A stretch of 64,000 bases of DNA, taken from assembly GCF_000970085.1 (NCBI RefSeq), contig NZ_CP009506.1:2604001-2668000 (forward strand), read 5' to 3'. Positions 35,351 to 44,894 of the stretch are shown here, one piece after another. A program made the translations under genes and the position numbers. Position 1 is the first letter of the stretch; every line of letters starts with the position of its first letter. The notes beneath the pieces are model-generated. The model searched no databases and was not told where the DNA came from. It worked only from the letters and a program-made list of their open reading frames with translations. This DNA is from Methanosarcina siciliae T4/M (GTDB lineage Archaea; Halobacteriota; Methanosarcinia; Methanosarcinales; Methanosarcinaceae).

Positions 35351-36157
35351 ATGTCTCTTTTTTTCATACTTTTCTTCCTGTACGCGGTAGTCTACCCGCA
35401 GTCTCAACTCAAAAGAATTCGGATGCAGCGTCTGGCAAAAATAAAAGCTATGGAAAAAAACCATGCTTATAAAGTGCTTACGATGATTCACAGGCGAGAA
35501 GCGATCTCTCTTTTCGGAATGCCTGTTTACCAGTATATAGACGAAGAGGATGCCGAGCAGATTTTGCGCTGGATAAGACAGTACAAAGACTACCCTCTTG
35601 AACTCATCCTGCACACCCCCGGAGGCCAGCTCCATGCCAGCATTCAGATTTCCCGTGCCCTCAGGAAGCATCCCAAAAAGACCCGGGTTATTATCCCCCA
35701 TTACTCAATGTCAGGAGGTACAATTATTGCCCTTGCAGCTGACGAAATCGTGATGGATAAGGATGCAGTTATAGGGCCAATCGAGCCGCAGATCGGAGAT
35801 TTCCTGCACGGTACTTATCCTGCTCCTTCCTGGATCTATGCTGCAGAAATGAAGAAAGAAAAAGCAGATGACACCACTCTTGTAATGAGCGATATCTCCA
35901 GAAAAGCCCTCAAGCTTACCCGGAATGTCGCAAAAGAGCTTCTTGGAGGCAAGGTAGATGCAGGGCCTGAAGGAAAAAGCAGACTCGATGACGTGGTTGA
36001 AAAGCTGGTAAGTGGAGAAATGATCCACAGCGCTCCCCTCTCATCCGCAGAGGCTAAAGAACTGGGGCTTCCCGTAAGCACGGATTTTCCCGGAGATGTG
36101 CACGAGTTCATGAAACTCTTCCGGCCTGTGAAAAGGAATGTGGAATACGTGGAATAA
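35351..36157 (+). CDS. Membrane-anchored Clp-fold serine protease (SDH/SppA-like)
   Basis: The 268-residue product from ATG at 35351 has an N-terminal membrane segment and a ClpP/crotonase-fold domain. Visible motifs are LILHTPGGQLHASIQISRAL, VIIPHYSMSGGTIIALAADE and DAVIGPIEPQIGD. The serine in YSMSGGT is the likely nucleophile. The frame is open upstream: GGGGG (35296-35300), 8 nt and CTG at 35309 would add 14 residues (LATVDVSTISFWDL) and complete the short membrane span. Role: probably membrane protein turnover. Confidence 0.85.
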   Translation: MSLFFILFFLYAVVYPQSQLKRIRMQRLAKIKAMEKNHAYKVLTMIHRREAISLFGMPVYQYIDEEDAEQILRWIRQYKDYPLELILHTPGGQLHASIQISRALRKHPKKTRVIIPHYSMSGGTIIALAADEIVMDKDAVIGPIEPQIGDFLHGTYPAPSWIYAAEMKKEKADDTTLVMSDISRKALKLTRNVAKELLGGKVDAGPEGKSRLDDVVEKLVSGEMIHSAPLSSAEAKELGLPVSTDFPGDVHEFMKLFRPVKRNVEYVE

Positions 36158-36274
36158 AGTCCCCTTCAGTGGAATAAACTTTCATCTAAGGTAAGTAAGG
36201 GCAGGAACTGGAAGAAAGACAGAAACCGGAAGAGTACAGGGGCTGTAAAAAGGACAGGACTGGAAGGTTCTTGA

Positions 36275-36943
36275 ATGGAAGTAAGCAGAGTTACTCGCTC
36301 AAAAAAGGCAGCTAAAAGCAGTTATGACCGGTTGGGCAAATGGTATGATTTATTTGTCAGCCCCTTTGAGGGAGAGTTTATAGATACCGGACTTCAGAAG
36401 GTGCAGGCTGCTCCCGGAGAAGTAATACTTGAAATCGGCTTCGGAACAGGTCAGAGTATCCTCAAACTCGCCCAAGCAGTCGGAAATTCCGGAAAAGTCT
36501 ACGGAATTGATATCTCAGAAAAAATGTGTGAAATAACCCGCTTAAAAGTAGAAAAAGCAGGGTTTTCAAAATGGGTGCAGCTGATAAATGGGGACGCCCT
36601 TAGTCTCCCGTTTTCGGATTCTTCCTTTAACGCAATTTTTATGAGCTTCACACTTGAGCTTTTTGACACTCCTGAGATCCCTCTGGTTTTGAAGGAATGC
36701 CAGCGAGTGCTTAAAAAAGACGGAAGACTCTGTGTTGTAGCCATGAAACAGAACTATGATCCCACTCCAATGTTGAAGCTCTATGAATGGGCCCACAGAA
36801 ACTTTCCGAATTATGTTGACTGCAGGCCCATTTTTGTCAGGGAAATGCTGGAAGAAGCCAGTTTTCATATTCTGGATACAGCCGAGTTTAGCAGCTGGGA
36901 GCTCCCAGTCGAAGTTGTTGTTTGCAGAAATGTGAAAAAATGA
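36275..36943 (+). CDS. Class I SAM-dependent methyltransferase (UbiE/MenG-like)
   Basis: The 222-residue protein has the SAM-binding motifs ILEIGFGTGQS (motif I), VYGIDISEKM (acidic end of strand 2) and NGDALSLPF. Motif post-I/III is VLKKDGRLCVV. It resembles ubiquinone/menaquinone-type C-methyltransferases; the substrate in methanogens (for example methanophenazine precursors or another lipid) is unknown. It follows the Clp-fold protease by 117 bp on the same strand. Confidence 0.88.
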   Translation: MEVSRVTRSKKAAKSSYDRLGKWYDLFVSPFEGEFIDTGLQKVQAAPGEVILEIGFGTGQSILKLAQAVGNSGKVYGIDISEKMCEITRLKVEKAGFSKWVQLINGDALSLPFSDSSFNAIFMSFTLELFDTPEIPLVLKECQRVLKKDGRLCVVAMKQNYDPTPMLKLYEWAHRNFPNYVDCRPIFVREMLEEASFHILDTAEFSSWELPVEVVVCRNVKK

Positions 36944-36965
36944 CTAGTTTAAGCAGCCAGGCGGG

Positions 36966-37035
36966 AAGAGTATCTGTAAAGAGAGTGTGGAAAGGGAGTG
37001 TATCTGTAAAGAGAGTGTATCCGGAAAGAGGGAGT
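36966..37035. repeat. Imperfect tandem repeat downstream of methyltransferase
   Basis: GTATCTGTAAAGAGAGTGT occurs twice with variant tails (GGAAAGGGA and ATCCGGAAAG). The array is purine-rich and non-coding. Confidence 0.6.
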
Positions 37036-37768
37036 AGCTGAAAATACTGGCTTGGAAACTCACCGAGCAATATTCCGAATTCGAATACTTATTTTTGAAA
37101 TTTACATCTCTAGTCTCCGAATTGTAAATTATTTTATCTTGAATATGAAAATTTATTGAGTTTTCTCAGAACTTTTCCCCATATTTTATTAACATTTTTT
37201 TAAAATAGTAAAGCTGTCTACTAATTCATATTTTTTACTACAATTTAAATTTAAATAATTAATTATATTTAAATATTTTGCCTAATTATATCTTAAATTA
37301 TGCCTTTTGATCTCTTTTTTATACAGAATAAGTATTTATACGATTATAACGGTTATACTATTGGTAAAATATAATACCATTAGACAACAAGAGCTCCATG
37401 GTTGCTGGGGGGCAACATTTCATTTCAGACATGAAGGAAATTTCAAATTATGTTGTGGCTTTCACAGCATGTACTGGATAAAATGGGAAGGGTAAGAGGG
37501 TAATGGTCACATAATTCCTGCCTGTCCGTGGTTGGAAGGGATCTTTGTATTTCCGATTGAATCCACGAAAAACAGGGTTTGAATTAGACCTGAGTAACTA
37601 AAAAACAGTGTCAAGATGAAAAACAGTTGTATGAAGGAAAAAAGTGTCGGGATTACAAAATTGTAGTGGGCTATAAAAAATGTGGGTTATAAAAAATTGG
37701 ATTAAGAAAAAGCGGGATTGAGAAAAAGTTGAAATCAATACAAAATAAACTTTAGGGAGTGGTGTTTG
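37036..37768. other. Gene-free AT-rich stretch
   Basis: About 730 bp of AT-rich DNA. An ORF at 37307-37495 looks spurious. At 37600-37735 purine-rich near-repeats of GGGATTANAAAATTG type precede the small gene at 37769. No structured RNA recognised. Confidence 0.45.
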
Positions 37769-37960
37769 ATGGCTCTTTCTAACCTGACTGAAGCTGAAAA
37801 AACTATCTTGATGGATGAAACCGTCACCGATTTAAAACATTCTTTGGAAACTGTCATTAAAAATATACTTATAGAGTACGAGTCGGACCTTGAGTCCAAT
37901 CTTAACGTTTCGAAAGTTGAGGTAAACTTCATCGTAAAAATGGATGGAATCGAGGTCTGA
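37769..37960 (+). CDS. Small hypothetical protein
   Basis: The 63-residue soluble, helical-plus-strand product (MALSNLTEAEKTILMDETVT onward) matches no family I know. ATG at 37769 has GGGAGTGG upstream with 9-nt spacing. The composition is acidic. Function unknown. Confidence 0.55.
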   Translation: MALSNLTEAEKTILMDETVTDLKHSLETVIKNILIEYESDLESNLNVSKVEVNFIVKMDGIEV

Positions 37961-38549
37961 CGTTTATTTAATTACAGAAGACAAATGGATAGGTTTTTCG
38001 TGAAGAGAGTCGGAATACTTTCAAATAATTTTACTTACCTCGGGATTCAGGGCCAAAAATGCCTTTATCTTGGAGGCGCAGACAGTATAATAGATTAAAT
38101 GGATTCATAGATTAAATGGATTCCATCCGGCTTTTCTTCCTGTTCTTTTAATCTGCGAAAGAATCGCTTTTTTCTAACCTTTTATTGTATCGTAATCACT
38201 ACAGGTGATGTTATTCTTTACTTTCCGGTATCGTGTCGATGTTTCACACATTAATAAGTTTACCTTTTTGTATTGTCCCTGATGCTTCTGGAATTTTCCT
38301 CTAATATCCAGTCAATATTATATATGGATGGAAATTATATACTTGGTGGGGAAAATATCAGGTACCTGGATATGGCATTCGAGAGATGGCATCTGGAAGA
38401 CCTGATAGAATTGCATATCTGACAGGATTGCAGGGTCGAATAACTCAAATCAGTTCAATTAACAGCAGTTTTCCTGATGATTGATTAATTAAAACTGTAA
38501 TGTCCTGAATCATGCTTAAAAGCTATCCGGACTTGGAGGAGGAATTGCT
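37961..38549. other. Long leader/promoter region of porB
   Basis: TATA-like AATATTATATATGG lies at 38316-38329 and a short direct repeat GA(T)ATGGCAT near 38370-38395. No ORF. The ~200-nt distance from the TATA box to porB implies a long 5' leader. Confidence 0.45.
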
Positions 38550-39440
38550 ATGAGTAAAACCGCACCGAAAACCCATATTACATCCGGGCACAGTGCCTGC
38601 CCGGGTTGCTGTGATATTTTTGCTGCAAAATTTACACTTATGGGAGCTGGTCCCAACTGCATTATCGTCAACCCGACTGGCTGTCTGGAAGTCACATCCA
38701 CACCTTACCCGAAATCTGCCTGGCAGGTTCCCTGGATCCATTCTCTTTTTGAAAACGGAGGTGCAGTGGCTTCAGGGGTTGAAGCAGGCTTAAAAGCCCT
38801 TGGCAAAAAGAACGATATCAAGGTCATCGTTATCGCAGGCGATGGCGCTACAATGGATATAGGAGTCCGGTCTATCTCGGGTGCTTTTGAGCGGGGTCAT
38901 GACTTTACTTACATCTGTATGGACAATGAAGCCTACATGAACACCGGAGTGCAGAGAAGTTCCGGGACTCCTTTTGATGCCAGCACCACAACAAGCCCTC
39001 CCGGAAAATTCTCCTTCGGAAACCCGCTTCCAAAAAAGAACATGCCTGCCATCATGGCAGCTCACGGCTCTCCTTACGTAGCTACGACCACAATCGGCTA
39101 CCCAAGAGATATGATGCGTAAAGTCAAGAAAGCAACCGAAATCGTGGGCCCTACTTACGTCCACGCCCACGCCCCCTGTACTACGGGCTGGGGTTTTGAT
39201 ACCTCCAAAACCCTGGAAGTTGCAAGGCTTGCAGCCGAGACCTGCCTCTGGCCTTTGTACGAGATGGAAAACGGACACATAACGCAGGTCAGGAAGATTA
39301 AAAGCCCAAGACCTGTTGAAGAATACCTTAGAGCCCAAAAAAGGTTCAGGCACCTTTTTACTATGGAAGGCGGCGAAGAAGAAATTAAGAAGATCCAGGC
39401 TATGGCGGACTGGAACATCGAATATTACGGACTTCAGTGA
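38550..39440 (+). CDS. porB: Pyruvate:ferredoxin oxidoreductase (pyruvate synthase) subunit beta, orphan
   Basis: The 296-residue protein carries the Por beta cysteines (HSACPGCCD, VNPTGCLEV, AHAPCTTGWGF) for the proximal [4Fe-4S] cluster. The TPP-binding stretch is VIAGDGATMDIGVRSISGAF with the Mg-binding MDNEAYMNTG. Catalysis is pyruvate synthesis/oxidation with ferredoxin. Normally porB ends a porCDAB operon; here no alpha, gamma or delta gene flanks it, so this is probably a second, stand-alone copy. ATG follows GGAGGA. Confidence 0.92.
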   Translation: MSKTAPKTHITSGHSACPGCCDIFAAKFTLMGAGPNCIIVNPTGCLEVTSTPYPKSAWQVPWIHSLFENGGAVASGVEAGLKALGKKNDIKVIVIAGDGATMDIGVRSISGAFERGHDFTYICMDNEAYMNTGVQRSSGTPFDASTTTSPPGKFSFGNPLPKKNMPAIMAAHGSPYVATTTIGYPRDMMRKVKKATEIVGPTYVHAHAPCTTGWGFDTSKTLEVARLAAETCLWPLYEMENGHITQVRKIKSPRPVEEYLRAQKRFRHLFTMEGGEEEIKKIQAMADWNIEYYGLQ

Positions 39441-39634
39441 AAACTAAAGTTCTACTTTTTGAGTTCCTGTTTCTCAACTACAATGTTTAGCATATTGAAA
39501 ATTACCTGCAGTTTTTCACCAATTCTTAATTTTACTCTTATATTTTATATTAAAAGTTAAATTCTTTATTAGAATACCATATTTTGTCTTTTATACCAAA
39601 TAATCATTTGCAGTAGACGTAATTATATAAATAT
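39441..39634. other. Spacer before structured element B
   Basis: AT-rich, with TATA-like stretches around 39540-39570. No gene. Confidence 0.4.
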
Positions 39635-39840
39635 TCTGACCATGGTCTCTAACAATCAGTTATGAGAGAATAATTACGGCTTCAAAATGAGTGTTAAGAA
39701 CTACAGTTTGATGATCCGGAGAGAAAACTTATAAGGAGTTCGCAAAAAAAACTTTATGGAGTTCAGGTATGTTTTCCAACGTTGTCCGATACTCCATAAG
39801 AGATGTAATAAGAGGCACAATTAGGCAAGCTTTGTGTGTA
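39635..39840 (+). ncRNA. Structured repeated element, copy B
   Basis: It aligns with 29402-29610 in order and orientation: TCTGACCATGGTCT, TAACAATCA, TTCAAAATGAGTGT, AAAACTTATAAGGAGTT, TTATGGAGT (39754-39762) paired with ACTCCATAA (39791-39799), TAAGAGGCA, TTGTGTGTATATAAG. The first long stem of copy A is weaker here. It lies 190 bp upstream of the YVTN gene at 40033. Confidence 0.6.
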
Positions 39841-39899
39841 TATAAGTTAAAAATCCCTCAGAGGAGTTCGATAAACTTCTGGTTTCAACGGTTGCTTAT

Positions 39900-40020
39900 G
39901 AACCTATAACAACCAGCCAAAGATTGAGGTTTATCGAAACCTCTTTGTTTATAAAGTGCTGGTATGAACAAAATATAAGGGTGAGTCGCTGATGTCGTTA
40001 CTTTTTCATAAGTTCATAAG
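39900..40020 (+). promoter_or_regulatory. Structured leader of the YVTN gene
   Basis: GAGGTTT-ATCG-AAACCTC is a perfect 7-bp hairpin around 39924-39941, and GGTTG...CAACC forms another just before it. A TATA-like GTTTATAAAGTG follows at about 39946. It could be a terminator or leader structure for the downstream gene. Confidence 0.4.
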
Positions 40021-40032
40021 TTGGGATTTAAA

Positions 40033-41463
40033 ATGGAAGAAATAACATGTAATAAAACATATCAAGAGCATACTCTCATAAAAGTTTTGGGAATAACTTC
40101 ACTTACGATTTTAATATTCGCTGGTGTAGCAGGCGCGGCTTCATTTGCATATGTGACAACTATGGGAGATTATGATCAGAGAGGTTATTATTACGATATG
40201 AATTATAATGGTACTGTTCCTACTCCTGATGTCGCTGTAATTGACACAGCAACTAACAATGTTACAGCCAGAGTGCCTCTCGGCGGAGGATGGCCTGTAG
40301 GAGTTGCAGTCAACCCTGCAGGAACAAAGATATATGTGGTGGACTCGCCTTCCGACTCCACTGTCTATGTAATTGACACGGCCACAAATAAGGTTAGTGC
40401 CAAAGTAAATTTAGGAAGTAGTTATCCTGCAAGAATCACATTTAACCCTGCAGGAACAAGAGTTTATGTAACGAAACAGCATGACTACACTGACATCTTT
40501 GTAATTAATCCAGCGACAAACACTTTAATGGCACCGGTTATTGTGGGGCCGAGTACTTATAGTATTGCATTTACCCCGGATGGAAAAAAAATCTATGCTG
40601 CAAATTGTAACAACAACACTATCTATGTAATTGATGCGGCTACAAACGAAGTTACAGCCAATATATCTGTAGGAGACAGTCCTTATGAACTTGTAGTCAC
40701 ACCGGACGGAAAAAAGATATACGTACCTAACTATGGCAGCAACACTGTCTCTGTAATTGACACAGCCACGGATAATGTAATAGCCACTGTGCCTGTAGGA
40801 AACTCACCCAATCTTGTTGCAGTCACTTCTGATGGAAATAAAGTATATGTAGCTAACAATAACACTGTTTCCGTAATTGACACAGATACGAATAATGTAA
40901 TAGCCACTATACCTGTAGGAACTTCTTCTCGTAAAATTGTAATCAACCCGGATGGAAATAGGGTATATGTAGTGAACTTTGATAGCAATAGCGTCTCTGT
41001 AATTGACACGACCACAGATAATGTAATAGCCAACGTGCCTGTTGGAGAACAACCTATGGGAATTGCAGTCACACCGGATGGAAATAAAGTATATGTGACA
41101 AACTCCAGAAGCAGCAATGTCTCTGTAATTGACACAGCCACAGATACTGTTGCTGCTACGGTAAATGCAGGAATCCTTCCTACCGGAGTTGTAATAGTAC
41201 CTCTTACAGATTCTGATATGACTGCCCAAAGCACAGGGACAAACTCCAATGTAACTGAAGATGTCGGAACTGGAAAAACTAATTTATCATCTGAAGGACA
41301 AAATGCTGTCGACTTCAATAATTTAAAAAATAATAATTCAGAATCTGGTAGCTGTAGTAGCTCAGGTAGAAATGAATCGAGCAAAAATAACTCAATTCCA
41401 GGCTTCGGATTATTGGGAAGCCTGATCTGTCTGTGTGGGAGGTGGAAGTCCAGGAAAATATGA
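40033..41463 (+). CDS. Surface YVTN beta-propeller protein with PGF-CTERM-like sorting signal
   Basis: The 476-residue protein has an N-terminal membrane segment (IKVLGITSLTILIFAGVAGA) and about eight YVTN repeats. Each reads V(Y)VIDTATNNVxAxVPVG followed by GNKVYVTN. The Ser/Asn-rich linker near residue 400-445 ends with IPGFGLLGSLICLCGRWKSR, which resembles the PGF-CTERM archaeosortase signal. Such proteins decorate the Methanosarcina surface. ATG at 40033 is preferred over TTG at 40021. Codon-level repeat similarity suggests propeller blade duplication. Confidence 0.9.
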   Translation: MEEITCNKTYQEHTLIKVLGITSLTILIFAGVAGAASFAYVTTMGDYDQRGYYYDMNYNGTVPTPDVAVIDTATNNVTARVPLGGGWPVGVAVNPAGTKIYVVDSPSDSTVYVIDTATNKVSAKVNLGSSYPARITFNPAGTRVYVTKQHDYTDIFVINPATNTLMAPVIVGPSTYSIAFTPDGKKIYAANCNNNTIYVIDAATNEVTANISVGDSPYELVVTPDGKKIYVPNYGSNTVSVIDTATDNVIATVPVGNSPNLVAVTSDGNKVYVANNNTVSVIDTDTNNVIATIPVGTSSRKIVINPDGNRVYVVNFDSNSVSVIDTTTDNVIANVPVGEQPMGIAVTPDGNKVYVTNSRSSNVSVIDTATDTVAATVNAGILPTGVVIVPLTDSDMTAQSTGTNSNVTEDVGTGKTNLSSEGQNAVDFNNLKNNNSESGSCSSSGRNESSKNNSIPGFGLLGSLICLCGRWKSRKI

Positions 41464-41656
41464 TATGGAACCCGGATAAATCTGGCTTTCTTTCCTTTTT
41501 GGTTTCTTCTGTAATGAACTGTAAGGTTTTTTCTAATATGATGATAAAAAATACCTTATAATTTATATCTGCCTAAAAAATAATATGTCCGATTTTTTAT
41601 AATGTAACCGGACTATTTTAAGATAGAAGAAGCGAAATAATTTTGAAATAAAACCT

Positions 41657-43471
41657 TCATTTTCGAACTTTTTTGACTTTAGCGTCCTCTTCACTCAACC
41701 CTGCCCAGCTAACTTTATATCCGAGTTCTTCCAGCACGGGATAATAGAGGCTGCTGTCAAGCCCGAAGCCTTCAAAGACTTTTACCGCATCCGCATATGT
41801 CTCCACAACCCCGGATTTTTCAAGCTCCTTATCTATTTTCTCAAGCAGTTGTTTGTGGATTACAAAGTTTTCGAGGAGTACATAGTCCCTGTACTTCTCC
41901 GGTTCTTCGGACTCTTCTCCTGTACCGGCTTCTTCAGTTTCCTTTGATTTTTTAAGCCTGGCTGCAATCACTTCTTTTAAAGCATCGAGCAGGACTCCTT
42001 TTTCAGTTGCTATTTCAGCAAGGCTTATCAGTTCCCCGGAAAGCGGAATTTCCATCTCCTGAAGTATTGATTTCTCTTCACGAAGTTTCTTTTCCTCGTA
42101 TTTCCGAAGCACCTTCATGACTTCGTTTGCCGGGATCTTTTTATCAAAGAAAATTACTTCCTGGGCAGGGAAGTCTTTTTCGGAACATTTCAGTTTTCTG
42201 TCAATCAGGAGAATAAGGGGTTCCTTCACTTCTTTGAGTTTTTCAACTTTCTTTTCAAGGTATTCCGGAGTCCAGAAGCCTACGATTTCCAGATATACCT
42301 TCAAACTATTTCTCTGTAGAGAAAAGTCCGGGACAAAAGCGTGTTTTCCCGCCTTGAGAATTGTGGGTTCCCGTTTTGCCTTCCAGCTCCCCAGACTAAG
42401 GCTGCCGAATGCCTGTTCAAGTGTACTGTCATAACTTGCTTCTTCGGCGGCTATTTCCTGAATCCCGGCTTCCTCTTCTGCAAGCCCGATCCCACCTTCT
42501 TCTCCGATTTCACTTTCTTCCTTGATTCCACCTTCTCCTCCTATTCCGCTTTTTTTTCCGGCTCTGTATCTTTCCCGGGTTTCCTCAAGTTGAAGTCCGG
42601 AATAGAGGGCTTCCGAATATCGAACTGCTTCGGATGAAGGTTTAAAAGCTGCTTCCGAGCTGTCGAGGGTAAACTCAAGGATTCGCTTCCCCTGGTAACC
42701 TTTGTGGAGAATGCCTGCTTTCAGGCTCCAGCCTTTTGTTCGCAGGAGAGTTGGAAAAAGTTTTGCAAAGGAATTCCCGTACCTTTCCGACATCCGGAAA
42801 AGGGAAGCTGGCCCTTCAAGCCGGAGGTGGACAGCCTTTAGCTCTTCAGTTTCTTCTTTTTCACCGGTTTCCTCTTCAGCGTCCTCCAGGGAATACATAA
42901 GCCCGGACCTGAGGATCTTCCAGAGGACTTTCTGGAAATCACCTGTTATCCAGATATCCAGGTCAACAGCGCGGAAAAGAAGGGTCTGGGTCAGGGAGAT
43001 GTTATACTGCCTGAGGAGCTCAGCCGGGGAAAGTGTATCGAATTCTTTAAGGACCTGGTTTTTTTCAAGGTCGGCCCAGAGGGATTTTTCAAGCTCCGGG
43101 GCTGAAATCGAAAGCTTTTTCGCAGCTTTTTGGAGTGCCTCTTTTCTTTCGGCAGGAGAAAGTGCCATCCCTCGACAGGCCTCAAAAACCGCTTCCCTGG
43201 CTCCGGAAGGGTCAACAGCCGAAGAGGTTTCAACCACAGCCCGCCGGCCAAGAAGCTGGGAAAGTCCCCTGATGAAACGGTAATTCATCTCTTCATATCC
43301 TTCAAGTTCGGACAGCAGGTCCCCGTATGTTTTTCCCACATGCTGTTCGAAAGTCTCTATAAGGAGTTCTGCAAGTTCCAGGTTTTCGGAATCAAAGGCT
43401 GCATATTCCGGCTTTATTTTTCCCTTTGAAATGCGGGTTACAAGCAGGTCAGAGGTGAGCAGAAGAATCAC
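41657..43471 (-). CDS. bax1: Bax1-type (DUF790) nuclease, XPB partner
   Basis: The 604-residue protein matches DUF790/Bax1. It has an N-terminal helical region with RISKGKIKPEYA near residue 13, a mid acidic linker (EEGGIKEESEIGEEGG) and the restriction-like nuclease core (KHAFVPDFSLQR, VYLEIVGFWTPEYLEKKVEK, LILLIDRKL). Bax1 binds archaeal XPB and cuts the 5' side of DNA bubbles. Its start overlaps the xpb stop by 23 bp, which implies coupled expression. The acidic repeat linker is longer than needed and probably disordered. Confidence 0.92.
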   Translation of the reverse strand: MILLLTSDLLVTRISKGKIKPEYAAFDSENLELAELLIETFEQHVGKTYGDLLSELEGYEEMNYRFIRGLSQLLGRRAVVETSSAVDPSGAREAVFEACRGMALSPAERKEALQKAAKKLSISAPELEKSLWADLEKNQVLKEFDTLSPAELLRQYNISLTQTLLFRAVDLDIWITGDFQKVLWKILRSGLMYSLEDAEEETGEKEETEELKAVHLRLEGPASLFRMSERYGNSFAKLFPTLLRTKGWSLKAGILHKGYQGKRILEFTLDSSEAAFKPSSEAVRYSEALYSGLQLEETRERYRAGKKSGIGGEGGIKEESEIGEEGGIGLAEEEAGIQEIAAEEASYDSTLEQAFGSLSLGSWKAKREPTILKAGKHAFVPDFSLQRNSLKVYLEIVGFWTPEYLEKKVEKLKEVKEPLILLIDRKLKCSEKDFPAQEVIFFDKKIPANEVMKVLRKYEEKKLREEKSILQEMEIPLSGELISLAEIATEKGVLLDALKEVIAARLKKSKETEEAGTGEESEEPEKYRDYVLLENFVIHKQLLEKIDKELEKSGVVETYADAVKVFEGFGLDSSLYYPVLEELGYKVSWAGLSEEDAKVKKVRK

Positions 43472-44894
43472 CTCCCGGACTTTTCTTTTTCGGGATTCCG
43501 GTATAGTCTTTAGCTTTGGAAGTTCTTTTTCCGGAGGAAAGTGCTTCTTTTCTCCGTCTTGCAGTCCCGGTTTCGGTAGTTTCCCCAGCTATGATTTCGT
43601 AGAGAACGGCTTCTTTTCCTTCTTTTTTCCTGAGGATCCTGCCCAGGCGCTGGACGTAGGCTCTTTTGCTTCCGGTCCCGCTTACAATGATTCCAACGTT
43701 TGCTTCAGGGACGTCAATTCCTTCGTCAAGCACTTTTGAAGTAACAACTGCCCTGTAGCTTCCTGCCCTGAACTTTTCAAGGATGGAGTTCCTTTCTTTT
43801 GCCGGGGTCCTGTAGGTGATTGCAGGGATAAAGAACGCATTGGAAATCCGGTGTACCAGTCGGTTGTGTTCCGTAAAGATAAACACCCTGTCTTCCCTGT
43901 GCTGCTCCAGGATCTCCCGCAGTTTCTTGATTTTTGAGTCGCTGTTGAAAGCAAGGTCTCTTGCTGCATTTCTTGCAAGGAGGGCTCTTCTGGCTTCAGG
44001 GTTCCTGCCACTTTTCATTACCAGTTTCTGAAAGTCCCGAGCTCCTCTCATCAGCATTCCGGTTTTTCGGAGATATTCAAGGAATACGACATAGTTTCGA
44101 TCGTATTCTTTCTGTTCCTCCTTGGTGAGGGTTACGGCAAACCTCCTTATCGTGTAAGGGGCAAGGTGTCCGCCAGCAAGTTCCGAGACCTTTTTCTCGT
44201 AGACCTTTCCCCCCACAAGCCGGTTGAGTTCCGTATGCAGCCCGTCTTCCCTTTCGTAAGTGGCTGTGAGCCCCATCCTGCACGGGGCTGCGGAAAACTC
44301 GGCAATGCTCCTGTACCCGGCTGCAGGCAGGTGGTGTACTTCGTCAAAAACAAGGAGGCCAAACCTGTTTCCCAGAGTTTCGGCATGGATATAGGCAGAG
44401 TCATATGTGGAAACGGTTATGGGAAGGATTCTTTTCTCGCCTCCCCCAAGCTTTCCTATTTCCATGGAAAAGGCTGCTTCAAGCTGGGTTTTCCACTGTT
44501 CGAGCAGGTCAAGAGTCGGGACAACAACAAGGGAAGGCGTGTTGCACCCGGCAATTGCCCTGATGCCCACAAGGGTCTTTCCGCTTCCTGTCGGCAAGAC
44601 CAGAACTCCCCATTTTTCGTTTTCACTCCACGCGATAAGGGCTTCGGCCTGATAGTCCCGGAGCTTCAGCTTCTTTCCCGAAGCCTCATAGGCTGCTGCA
44701 AGATCCGGACAGGGAAGCAGGTCAAGGACAGCATCTTCAAAGTCAATGTCGGATTCTTTCAGGTAGTTGACAATATCCCTGTAATACAGAGCAGGAGCCC
44801 GAAAGCTTCCGCTCCTTTCGTCCCAGATTGAATTCGGGACCCTTACATTGCCCTTTATGAGAAGAGTTCCCTGCTTGAAGCTGATTTTGATCAT
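43449..44894 (-). CDS. xpb: XPB-type superfamily 2 DNA helicase
   Basis: The 481-residue helicase has an N-terminal damage-recognition-like domain, Walker A LPTGSGKT near residue 102, DEVHH (motif II) and the XPB-specific RED in EREDGLH. Motif VI is QRLGRILRKK. It opens DNA at damage sites together with Bax1, by known archaeal studies. The overlap with bax1 makes a two-gene operon. Upstream lies a gene-free region. Confidence 0.93.
   Translation of the reverse strand: MIKISFKQGTLLIKGNVRVPNSIWDERSGSFRAPALYYRDIVNYLKESDIDFEDAVLDLLPCPDLAAAYEASGKKLKLRDYQAEALIAWSENEKWGVLVLPTGSGKTLVGIRAIAGCNTPSLVVVPTLDLLEQWKTQLEAAFSMEIGKLGGGEKRILPITVSTYDSAYIHAETLGNRFGLLVFDEVHHLPAAGYRSIAEFSAAPCRMGLTATYEREDGLHTELNRLVGGKVYEKKVSELAGGHLAPYTIRRFAVTLTKEEQKEYDRNYVVFLEYLRKTGMLMRGARDFQKLVMKSGRNPEARRALLARNAARDLAFNSDSKIKKLREILEQHREDRVFIFTEHNRLVHRISNAFFIPAITYRTPAKERNSILEKFRAGSYRAVVTSKVLDEGIDVPEANVGIIVSGTGSKRAYVQRLGRILRKKEGKEAVLYEIIAGETTETGTARRRKEALSSGKRTSKAKDYTGIPKKKSPGGDSSAHL

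Noticed and set aside
37307..37495. 62-residue frame after the methyltransferase
   Set aside because: No ribosome-binding site and AT-rich context; hydrophobic start followed by unrelated composition.
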